A DNA stretch of 64,000 nt from Calliopsis andreniformis (lineage: Eukaryota; Arthropoda; Insecta; Hymenoptera; Andrenidae). This document shows positions 11,425-22,707 of the stretch, piece by piece (within the stretch, counting starts at the first letter, position 1; each line of letters opens with the position of its first letter). The stretch lies in contig NW_027480506.1 in the NCBI RefSeq assembly GCF_051401765.1, positions 1,364,001 through 1,428,000 on the forward strand. The letters are read 5' to 3'. Below the pieces are notes generated by a model, which worked only from the letters and a program-made list of their open reading frames with translations, did no database searches and was not told the origin of the DNA. Both the position numbers and the translations under genes were made by a program.

Positions 11425-14400
11425 AAAACTGTGAATTGAGGATATTCTATTGAGGATTGAGGATTGACAAAAGATTGTTGATGACTGAGGTCTGAAGATT
11501 GAGGATTCAGGATTGAGGATTCAGAATTGAGGTTTGAGGACCAAGGATTGAGGATTGAAGGTTGAGTATTGCGGATTGAGGATTGGGGATTGAAGACTGA
11601 GGACTGAGGATTGAGGATGAGGGCTGAGAGTTGAGGATTGAGGTTTGAGGACTGAGGACTGAGGATCGAGGATTGAGAATTGAAGATTTAGGATTGAGGA
11701 CTGAGGATTGAGGATTAAGGATTGAGTATTGAGGATTGAGTATTGAGGATTGGGGACTGAGGATTGAAGATTGAGGATTGAGGATTGACGATGAGGGCTG
11801 AGGGTTGAGGATTGAGGTTTGAGGACTGAGGCCCGAGGATTGAGGATTGAGAATTGAGGATTCAGGATTGAGGATTGAAGATTGAGGATTGTGTATTGAG
11901 GATTGAAGAATGAGGATTGACGATTGAGGATTGAGGATTGAGGATTGAGGATTGAAGATTGAGGATTGGGTACTGAGGATTGAAGAATGAGGATTGAGGA
12001 TTGAGGATTGACGATTAAGGATTGAGTATTGAGGATTGAAGATTGTGGATTGGGGACTGAGTATTGAAGATTGAGGATTGAGGATTGACGATGAGGGCTG
12101 AGTGTTGAAGATTGAGGATTGAGGATTGAGTATTGAGGATTGAGGATTGAGGATTGAAGATTCAGTATTGAGGATTGAAGATTGAGAATTGAGGATTGAG
12201 GATTGAGCATTGAGGACTGAGTGTTGAGTGTTGAGTGATGAGAATTGATGATTGTGGATAGAGGTTTGAAGATTGCAGATTGAGTATTGAGTATTGAAAA
12301 CTGTGAATTGAGGATATTCTATTCAGGATTTAGGATTGACAACTGATTGTTGATGACTGAGGGCTGAAGATTGAGGATTCAGGAATGAGGATTCAGAATT
12401 GAGGATTCAGAATTGAGGTTTGAGGACTGAGGATTGAGGATTGAGGATTGAGTATTGAAGATTGAGGATTGATGATTGAGGATTGAGGATTGAGAATTGG
12501 GGATTGAGGATTGAGGATTGAGGTTTGAGGACTGAGGACTGAGGATTGAGTATTGAGGATTGAGGATTGAAGATTCAGTATTGAGGATTGAAGATTGGGA
12601 ATTGAGGATTGAGGATTGAACAATGAGGACTGAGTGTTGAAGTTTGAGTGATGAGAATTGATGTTTGTGGATAGAGTTTTGAAGATTGCAGATTGAGTAT
12701 TGAGTATTGAAAACTGTGAATTGAGGATATTCTATTGAGAATTGAGGATTGACAACTGATTGTTGAGGTCTGAGGGCCGAAGATTGTGGATTCAGGATTG
12801 AGGATTCAGAATTGAGGTTTGAGGACTGAGGATTGAAGATTGAAGATTGAGTATTGAAGATTGAATATTGAGGATTGCGGATTGCGGATTGAGGATTGAG
12901 GATGAGTGCTGAGGGTTGAGGATTGAGGTTTGAGGACGGGGGACTGAGGATTGGGGATTGAAAATTGAGGATTGAGGAATGAGGATTGACGATTGAGGAT
13001 TGGGTATTGAGGATTGAGGAATGAGGATTGAGGATTGAGGATTGAGGATTGAGGATTGAGGATTGAAGATTGAGTATTCAGGATTGAGGATCGAGGATTG
13101 AGGATTGAAGATTGAGGATTGAGTATTGAGGATTGAAGATTGAGGATTGGGGACTGAGGATTGAAGATTGAGTGTTGAGGATTGAGTATGGAGGATTGAG
13201 GATTGAGGATTGAAGATTCAGAATTGAGGATTGAAGATTGAGAATTGATGATTGAGGATTGAGCATTGAGGACTGATTGTTCAGCGTTGAGTGATGAGAA
13301 TTGATGATTGTGGATAGAGGTTTGAAGATTGCAGATTGAGTATTGAGTATTGAAAACTGTGAATTGAGGATATTCTATTGAGGATTGAGGATTGACAACT
13401 GATTGTTGATGACTGAGTGCTGAAGATTGAGGATTCAGGATTGCGGATTCACAATTGAGGTTCGAGGTCTGAGGATTGAGGATTGAAGATTGAGTATTGA
13501 AGATTGAAGATTGAGCATTGAGGATTGAGGACTGAGGATTGAGGATTGAGAATTGAGGATTGAGGATTGAGGATTGAGGACAGCAGATTGAGTATTGTGG
13601 ATTAAAGATTGAGAACTGAGGATTGAGAATTGATGATTGAGGATTGAAGATTGAGGATTGGGGACTGAGTGTTGAGGGCTGAGTGATGAGAATTGATGTT
13701 TGTGGACAGAGATTTGAAGATTGCACGTTGAATATTGAGTACTGAAAGGTGTGAATTGATGATATTCTATTGAGGATTGAGGATTGACAACTGACTGTTG
13801 AGGTCTGAGGTCTGAAGATTGAGGATTCAGGATTGAGGATTCAGGATTGAGGTTTGAGGACTGAGGATTGAGGATTGATGATTGAGGATTGAGGATCGAG
13901 GACTGAGGATTGAAGATTGAGGATTGAGGATTGAGGATGAGGGCTGAGGGTTGTGGATTGAGGTTTGAGGACTGAGGACTGAGGATCGAGGATTGGGAAT
14001 TGAGGATTGAGGATTGAGGATTGAGGATTGAGGATTGAGGATTGAAGATTGAAGATTGGGGACTGAGTGTTGAGGGTTGAGTGATGAGAATTGACGTTTG
14101 TGGATAGAGATTTGGAGATTGCAGACTGAGTATTGCGTATTGATAACTCTGAACTGAGGATATTCTATTGAGGATTGAGGATTGACAACTCATTGTTGAG
14201 GACTGAGTGCTGAAGGTTGAGGACTCAGGATTGGGGATTCAGGATTGTGGTTTGAGGACTGAGGATTGAGGATTGAGGATTGTGGATTGAGGATTGATTA
14301 TTGAGGATTGCAGATTGAGGATTGGGTATTGAGGATTGAACATTGAGGTTTGAGGATTGAGGATTGAGGATTGAGGATTGAGGATTGAGGATTGAAGAAT

Positions 14401-14770
14401 GAATATTGATGATTGAAGATTGAGGATTGAGGATTGAGGGTTGTGGATTGAGGACGAGGACTGAGGGCTGAGTATTGATGTTTGAGGTCTGAGGATTGAG
14501 GATTGACGATTGAGAATCGAGGATTGAGGATTGAGGATTGAAAATTGAGGATTGGGTATTGAGGATTGAAGGATGAGGAATGAGGATTGAGGATTGAGGA
14601 TTGATGATTGAAGAAAGAGTATTGAGGATTGAAGATTGAGGATTGGGGATTGAGGATTGAGGATTGAGCATTGAAGATTGAGGATTGGGGACTGAGTGTT
14701 GAGGGTTGAGTGATGAGAATTGATGTTTGTGGATAGAGATTTGAAGATTGCAGACTGAGTATTGCGTATT
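11425..14770 (+). repeat. 3.3-kb tandem duplication, right copy
   Basis: The right copy is nearly the same as the left one. Cassette cores lie near 11,441, 12,312, 12,726, 13,369, 13,761 and 14,158. The copies part at about 14,766: this copy goes on as CTCTGAACTGAGG, and the left one as GTGAATTGAGG. I see only scattered single differences, for example GACTGCAG against GACAGCAG near 13,581, so the duplication looks recent. The part 11,521-12,573 also matches 34,134-35,186 at 22,613 bp. Confidence 0.92.
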
Positions 14771-17459
14771 GAAAACTCTGAACTGAGGATACTCTATTGA
14801 GGATTGAGGATTGACAACTGATTGTTGAGGACTGAGTGCTGAAGATTGAGGATTCAGGATTGAGGATTCAGGATTGTGGTTTTAGGACTGAGGATTGAGT
14901 GTTGAGGTCTGAGGATTGAGGATTGAGGATTGAGAATTGAGGATTGAGGATTGAGGATTGAAGATTGAGGATTGGGTATTGAGGATTGAAGAATGAGGAT
15001 TGAGGATTGAGGATTGAGGATTGAGCATTGAAGAAAGAGTATTGAGGATTGAAGATTGAGGATTGGGGATTGAGGATTGAGGATTGAGGATTGAAGATTG
15101 AGGATGAGGGCTGAGGGTTGAGGATTGAGGTTTGAGGATTGAGGATTGGGGATTGAGGATTGAGAATTGAGGATTGAGGGTTGAGGATTGAGGATTGTGA
15201 ATGAGGGCTCAGGGCTGAGGATTGAGGTTTGAGTATAGAATCCTGAGAATTCAGGACGTTCTATTGAGTATTGAGAATTGAGGATTGATGGTTGAGTATT
15301 GAGGATTGAGGATTGAGGATTGAGTATTGAGTATTGAAGATTAAGGATTGATGATTGAGGATTGAGGATTGAGGATTGAGGATTGAGGATTGAGGATTGA
15401 GGATTGAAGATTGGATATTCAGGATTGAGGATTGAGGATTGAGGATTGAGGATTGAGGATTGAGGATTGAGTATTGAGGATTGAAGATTGAGGATTGGGG
15501 CTGAGTGTTGAAGATTGAGGATTGAGGATTGCGTATTGAGGATTGAGGATTGAGGATTGAAGATTCAGTATTAAGGATTGAAGATTGAGGATTGAGGATT
15601 GAGGATTGAGCATTGAAGACTGAGTGCTGAGGGTTGAGTGATGAGAATTGATGATTGTGGATAGAAGTTTGAAGATTGCAGATTGAGTATTGAGTATTGA
15701 AAACTGTGAATTGAGGATATTCTATTGAGGATTGAGGATTGACAACTGATTGTTGATGACTGAGGGCTGAAGATTGAAGATTCAGAATTGCGGATTCAGA
15801 ATTGAGGTTCGAGGACTGAGGATTGAGGATTGAGGATTGAGAATTGAGGTTTGAGGATTGAGGATTGAGGATTGAGGATTGAAGATTGAGTATTCAGGAT
15901 TGAGGATTGAGGATTGAGGATTGAGGATTGAGTGTTGTGGATTGAGGACGAGGACTGAGGGCTGAGTATTGATGTTTGAGGTCTGAGGATTGAGGATTGA
16001 GGATTGAGAATTGAGGATTGAGGATTGAGGATTGAAGATTGAGGATTGGGTATTGAGGATTGAAGAATGAGGATTGAGGATTGAGGATTGAGGATTGAGG
16101 ATTGAAGATTGAAGATTGAGGATTGAGTGCTGTGGATTGAGGACGAGGACTGAGGGCTGAGTATTGATGTTTGAGGTCTGAGGATTGAGGATTGAGGATT
16201 GAGAATTGAGTATTGATGTTTGAGGTCTGAGGATTGAGGATTGAGGATTGAGAATTGAGGATTGAGGATTGAGGATTGAAGATTGAGGATTGGGTATTGA
16301 GGATTGAAGAATGAGGATTGAGGATTGAGGATTGAGTATTGAAGATTGAGGATTGATGGTTGAGGATTGAGGATTGAGGATTGAGGATTGAGGATTGAGG
16401 ATTGAAGATTGAGTATTCAGGTTTGAGGGTTGAGGATTGAGGATTGAGGATTGAGGATTGAGTATTGAGGATTGAAGATTGAGGATTGGGGACTGAGGAT
16501 TGAAGATTGAGGATTGGGTATTGAGGATTGAAGAATGAGGATTGAGGATTGAGGATTGAGGATTGAGGGTTGAGGATTGAGCATTGAAGACTGAGTGCTG
16601 AGGGTTGAGTGATGAGAATTGATGATTGTGGATAGAAGTTTGAAGATTGCAGATTGAGTATTGAGTATTGAAAACTGTGAATTGAGGATATTCTATTGAG
16701 GATTGAAGATTGACAACTGATTGTTGATGACTGAGGGCTGAAGATTGAGGATTCAGAATTGCGGATTCAGAATTGAGGTTCGAGGACTGAGGATTGAGGG
16801 TTGAGGATTGCGAATTGAGGTTTGAGGATTGAGGATTGAGGATTGAAGATTGAGTATCCAGGATTGAGGATTGAGGATTGAGGATTGAGGATTGAGGGTT
16901 GAGGATTGAGAATTGAGGATTGAGGATTGAAGATTGAGCATTGAGGATTGAAGTTTGAGGATTGAGGATTGAGGATTGAGGATTGAGGATTGAAGATTGA
17001 GGATGAGGGCTGAGGGTTGAGGATTGCGGTTTGAGGACTGAGGGCTGAGGATTGAGGATTGAGGATTAAGGATTGAGTATTGGGGATTGAAGATTGAGGA
17101 TTGGGGACTGAGGATTGAAGATTGAGGATTGAGGATTGACGATGAGGGCTGTGGGTTGAGGATTGAGGTTTGAGGACTGAGGCCTGAGGATTGAGGATTG
17201 AGAATTGAGGTTTCAGGATTGAGGATTGAAAATTGAGGATTGGGTATTGAGGATTGAAAAATGAGGATTGAGGATTGAGGATTGAGGATTGAGAATTGAG
17301 GATTGAAGATTGAGGATTTGGTACTGAGGATTGAAGAATGAGGACTGAGGATTGAGGATTGAGGATTGAGGATTGAGTATTGAAGATTGAGGATTGGGGA
17401 CTGAGTGTTGAGGGTTGAGTGATGAGTATTGATGTTTGTGGATAGAGATTTGCAGAGTG

Positions 17460-17530
17460 CAGATTGAGTATTGAGTATTGAAAACTGTGAATTAGTGATA
17501 TTCTATTGAGGATTGATGATTGACAACTGA
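17460..17530 (+). repeat. Subtype A6 cassette (TTAGTGATATTCTATTG)
   Basis: A6 reads GTGAATTAGTGATATTC, against GTGAATTGAGGATATTC in A1. Copies lie near 17,499, 21,645, 22,158, 45,978 and 56,966. Those near 17.5 and 57.0 kb also share GATTTGCAGAGTGCAG upstream, which marks them as a duplicated pair 39,466 bp apart. Confidence 0.84.
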
Positions 17531-18240
17531 TTGTTGAGGTCTGATTTCTGAAGATTGAGGATTCAGGTTTGAGAATTCAGGAGTGAGGGGTGACGACTGA
17601 GGATTGTGGATTGAGGATTGAGGACTGAGGACTGAGGATCGAGGTTTGAGAGTTGAGGATTGAGGATTGAGGATTGAGTATTGAAGATTGAGTATTGAGG
17701 ATTGAAGACTGACGATTGAATATTGAGGATTGAGGATTGAGGACTGAGGATTGAGGAATGAATATTGAGTATTGAGAATTGAAGATTGAGGATTGAGGAT
17801 TGAGGAATGAGGATTGAGTATTGAGGTTTGAGGATTGAGGATTGAGGATTGTGGATTAAAGAAAGAGTATTGAGGATTGAAGATTGAGGATTGAGGATTG
17901 AGGATTGAAGAAAGTGTATTGAGGATTGAAGATTGAGGATTGGGGATTGAGGATTGAGGATTGAGGATTGAAGATTGAGGATGAGGGCTGAGGGTTGAGG
18001 ATTGCGGTTTGAGGACTGAGGGCTGAGGATTGAGTATTGAGGATGAGGGCTGAGGGTTGAGGATTGAGGTCTGAGGACTGAGGACTGAGGATTGAGGATT
18101 GAGAATTGAGGATTGAGGATTGAGGATTGAGAATTGAAGATTGAGTATTGGGGATTAAAGATTGAGAATTTAGGATTGGGGATTGATGATTGAGGATTGA
18201 AGATTGAGGATTGAAGATTGAGGATTGAAGATTGAGGATT

Positions 18241-18443
18241 GGGGACTGAGTGTTGAGGGTTGAGTGATGAGAATTGATGTTTGTGGATAGAGATTTGAAG
18301 ATTGCAGACTGAGTATTGCGTATTGAAAACTCTGAACTGAGGATATTCTATTGAGGATTGAGGATTGACAACTGATTGTTGAGGACTGAGTGCTGAAGAT
18401 TGAGGATTCAGGATTGAGGATTCAGGATTGTGGTTTTAGGACT
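18241..18443 (+). repeat. Class A cassette, reference copy
   Basis: This is a 203-bp run of 29 heptamers that are mostly far from consensus yet keep exact seven-base register. Unusual units in order include GATGTTT (unit 6), GTGGATA (7), GCAGACT (10), GCGTATT (12), GAAAACT (13), GAGGATA (15), TTCTATT (16, at 18,346-18,352), GACAACT (19), GATTGTT (20) and two CAGGATT units (25 and 27). The same series recurs about 100 times in the window. Intact or slightly altered cores lie near 602, 1690, 4201, 8186, 9378, 10021, 15716, 19980, 20637, 21281, 28307, 28952, 34056, 45262, 53865, 57821, 58811, 59535, 61340 and 63871, besides the subtypes listed separately. No coding function is inferred. It is the repeat marker that defines the higher-order structure. 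Confidence 0.93.
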
Positions 18444-19120
18444 GAGGATTGAGGGTTGAGGTCTGAGGATTGAGGATTGAGGATTGAGAATTGAGGATTG
18501 AGGATTGAGGATTGAAGATTGAGGATTGGGTATTGAGGATTGAAGAATGAGGATTGAGGATTGAGGATTGGGGATTGAGCATTGAAGAAAGAGTATTGTG
18601 GATTGAAGATTGAGGATTGGGGATTGAGGATTGAGGATTGAGGATTGAAGATTGAAGATTGAGGATGAGGGCTGAGGGTTGAGGATTGAGGTTTGAGGAC
18701 TGAGGGCTGAGGATTGAGGATTGAGAGTTGAGGATTGAGGATTGAGGATTGAGGATTGTGAATGAGGGCTCAGGGTTGAGGATTGAGGTTTGAGTATAGA
18801 ATCCTGAGAATTAAGGTTTTCTATTGAGTATTGAGAATTCAGGATTGATGGTTGAGTATTGAGGATTGAGGATTGGGGATTGAGGATTGAGAATTGAGGA
18901 TTGAGGATTGAGGATTGAGGATTGTGAATGAGGGCTCAGGGCTGAGGATTGAGGTTTGAGTATAGAATCCTGAGAATTCAGGATATTCTATTGAGTATTG
19001 AGAATTGAGGGTTGATGGTTGAGTATTGAGGATTGAGGATTGAGGATTGAGGATTGAGTATTGAAGATTGAGGATTGATGATTGAGGATTGAGTATTGAG
19101 GATTGAGGATTGAGGATTGA

Positions 19121-22100
19121 AGATTGGGGATTGGGTATTGAGGAGTGAAGAATGAGAATTGAGGATTGAGGATTGAGGATTGAGGATTGAAGAAAGAGTA
19201 TTGAGGATTGAAGATTGAGGATTGGGGATTGAGGATTGAGGATTGAGAATTGAAGATTGAGGATGAGGGCTGAGGGTTGAGGATTGAGGTTTGAGGACTG
19301 AGGGCTGAGGATTGAGGATTGAGAATTGAGGATTGAGGATTGAGGATTGAGGATTGTGAATGAGGGCTCAGGATTGAGGATTGAGGTTTGAGTATAGAAC
19401 CCTGAGAATTCAGGATATTCTATTGAGTATTGAGAATTGAGGATTGATGGTTGAGTATTGAGGATTGAGGATTGAGGATTGAGGATTGAGTATTGAAGAT
19501 TGAGGATTGATGATTGAGGATTGAGGATTGAGGATTGAGGATTGAGGATTGAGGATTGAAGATTGAGTATTCAGGATTGAGGGTTGAGGATTGAGGATTG
19601 AGGATTGAGGATTGAGTATTCAGGATTGAAGATTGAGGATTGGGGACTGAGGATTGAAGATTGAGGATTGGGTATTGAGGATTGAAGAATGAGGATTGAG
19701 GATTGAGGATTGAGGATTGAGGATTGAGGATTGAGTATAGAGGATTGAAGATTGAGGATTGGGTATTGAGGATTGAAGAATGAGGATTGAGGATTGAGGA
19801 TTGAGGATTGAGGATCGAAGATTGAGTATAGAGGATTGAAGATTGACGATTGAGTATTGAGGATTGAGGATTGAACATTGAGGACTGAGTGTTAAGGGAT
19901 GAGTAATGGGAATTGTTGTCTGTGGATAGAGGTTTGAAGATTGCAGATTCAGTATTATGTATTGAAAACTGTGAATTGAGGATATTCTATTGAGGATTGA
20001 GGATTGACAACTGATTGTTGAGGACTGAGGGCCGAAGATTGAGGATTCAGGATTGAGGCTTCAGAATTGAGGTTTGAGGACTGAGGATCGAGGATTGAAG
20101 GTTGAGTACTGAGGATTGAAGGTTGAGGATTGACGATTGAGGATTGAGGATTGAGGATGAGGGCTTAGGGTTGAGGATTGAGGTTTGAGGACTGAGGACT
20201 GAGGATTGAGGATTGAGAATTGAGGATTGAGGATTGAGGATTGGGGACTGAGTGTTGACGGCTGAGTGATGAGAATTGATGTTTGTGGACAGAGTTTTGA
20301 AGATTGCAGGTTGAATATTGAGTATTGAAAGGTGTGAATTGATGATATTCTATTGAGGATTGAGGATTGACAACTGATTGTTGAGGTCTCAGGTCTGAAG
20401 ATTGAGGATTCAGGATAGAGGATTCAGGATTGAGGTTTGAGGACTGAGGACTGAGGATTGAGGATTGAGGATTGAGGATTGAAGATTCAGTATTGAGGAT
20501 TGAAGATTGGGAATTGAGGATTGAGGATTGAACAATGAGGACTGAGTGTTGAAGTTTGAGTGATGAGAATTGATGTTTGTGGATAGAGGTTTGAAGATTG
20601 CAGATTGAGTATTGAGTATTGAAAACTGTGAATTGAGGATATTCTATTGAGAATTGAGGATTGACAACTGATTGTTGAGGTCTGAGGGCCGAAGATTGAG
20701 GATTCAGGATTGAGGATTCAGAATTGAGGTTTGAGGACTGAGGATTGAGGATTGAAGATTGAGTATTGAACATTGAATATTGAGGATTGCGGATTGAGGA
20801 TTGAGGATTGAGGATGAGTGCTGAGGGTTGAGGATTGAGGTTTGAGGACGGGGGACTGAGGATTGAGGATTGAGAATTGAGGATTGAGGAATGAGGATTG
20901 ACGATTCAGGATTGGGTATTGAGGATTGAGGAACGAGGATTGAGGATTGAGGATTGAGGATTGAGGATTGAGGATTGAAGATTGAGTATTCAGGATTGAG
21001 GATCGCGGATTGAGGATTGAAGATTGAGGATTGAGTATTGAGGATTGAAGATTGAGGATTGGGGACTGAGGATTGAAGATTGAGGGTTGAGGATTGAGTA
21101 TTGAGGACTGAGGATTGAGGATTGAAGATTCAGAATTGAGGATTGAAGATTGAGAATTGAGGATTGAGGATTGAGCATTGAGGACTGAGTGTTGAGCGTT
21201 GAGTGATGAGAATTGATGATTGTGGATAGAGGTTTGAAGATTGCAGATTGAGTATTGAGTATTGAAAACTGTGAATTGAGGATATTCTATTGAGGATTGA
21301 GGATTGACAACTGATTGTTGATGACTGAGTGCTGAAGATTGAGGATTCAGGATTGCGGATTCACAATTGAGGTTCGAGGTCTGAGGATTGAGGATTGAAG
21401 ATTGAGGATTGAGGATTGAGGATTGAGGATTGAGGATGAGGTATGAGGGTTGAGGATTGAGGTTTGAGGACTGAGGACTGAGGATTGATGATTGAGAATT
21501 GAGGATTGAGGATTGAGGATTGAAGATTGAGGATTGGGTATTGAGGATTGAAGAATGAGGACTGAGGATTGAGGATTGAGGATTGAGGATTGAGGATTGA
21601 GGATTGAGGATTGAGTATTGAGTATTGAAAACTGTGAATTAGTGATATTCTATTGAGGATTGAGGATTGACAACTGATTGTTGAGGTCTGAGGTCTGAAG
21701 ATTGAGGATTCAGGATTGAGGATTCAGGATTGAGGATTGAGGATTGAGGATTGAGGATTGAGGATTGAAGATTGAGAATTGAGGATTGAGGATTGAGGAT
21801 TGAAGATTGAGTATTGGGGATTCAAGATTGAGAATTGAGGATTGAAGATTGAGGATTGAGGATTGAAGATTGAGGACGAGGGCTGAGGGTTGAGGATTGA
21901 GGTTTGAGGACTGAGGGCTGAGGATTGAGGATTGAGAATTGAGGATGGAGGATTGAGGATTGAGGATTGTAAATGAGGGCTCAGGGCTGAGGATTGAGGT
22001 TTGAGTATAGAATCCTGAGAATTCAGGATATTCTATTGGGTATTGAGAATTGAGGATTGATGGTTGAGTATTGAGGATTGAAGACTGACGATTGAGGATT

Positions 22101-22707
22101 GAGGATTGAGGATTGAGGATTGAGGATTGAGTATTGAGTATTGAAAACTGTGAATTAGTGATATTCTATTGAGGATTGAGGATTGACAACTGATTGTTGA
22201 GGTCTGAGGTCTGAAGATTGAGGATTCAGGATTGAGGATTCAGGATTGAGGGGTGAGGACTGAGGATTGAGGATTGTGGATTGAGGACTGAGGACTGAGG
22301 ATCGAGGATTGAGAATTGAGGATTGAGGATTGAGGATTGAGGATTGTGTATTGAAGATTGAGTATTGAGGATTGAAGACTGACGATTGAATATTGAGGAT
22401 TGAGGATTGAGGATTGAGGATTGAGGAATGAAGATTGAGGATTGAGGACTGAGGATTGAGGATTGAGGACTGAGGATTGAGGATTGAGGATTGAGGATTG
22501 AAGATTGAGTATTGAAGATTGAAGATTGAGCATTGAGGATTGAGGACTGAGGATTGAGGATTGAGAATTGAGGATTGAGGATTGAGGATTGAGGATTGAA
22601 GATTGAGGATTGGGGACTGAGTGTTGAAGATTGAGGATTGAGGATTGAGTATTGAGTATTGAGTATTGAGGATTGAGGATTGAAGATTCAGTATTGAGGA
22701 TTGAAGA
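19121..22707 (+). repeat. Mixed module segment
   Basis: Cassette cores are B near 19,413, A near 19,980, A3 near 20,343, A near 20,637 and 21,281, A6 near 21,645, B near 22,027 and A6 near 22,158. The part 19,725-20,160 matches 59,280-59,715 (offset 39,552) through the rare string GTTAAGGGATGAGTAATGGG. The part 20,700-21,370 is the GGGGG-marked module also at 9.4, 12.8, 28.4 and 44.7 kb. The part 21,740-22,455 matches 45,560-46,275 at 23,820 bp. The segment is thus a mosaic of modules held elsewhere in other contexts. Confidence 0.86.

Larger units (their letters stand above)
14771..19120 (+). repeat. Segment shared, in altered order, with 54.9-58.5 kb
   Basis: Cassette cores are A near 14,787 (GATACTCTATTG variant), B near 15,256, A near 15,716, A9 near 16,687 (GAAGATTGACAACTG), A6 near 17,499, A near 18,341, and B near 18,815 and 18,981. 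From 16,690 to 18,230 it aligns with 56,156-57,700 at a constant 39,466 bp, then at 39,480 bp. After about 18,670 the partner lacks 97 bp. The stretch 15,830-16,560 matches 54,880-55,610, and 15,360-15,710 matches 55,790-56,150, so the order of these two differs between the copies. Only satellite sequence is present. Confidence 0.88.

Noticed and set aside
18241..18443. Class A cassette as an inserted mobile element, such as a SINE or MITE
   Set aside because: It keeps the seven-base register from end to end and most of its units are one to five changes from the heptamer. No terminal repeats, target-site duplications, poly-A tail or Pol III boxes are visible.
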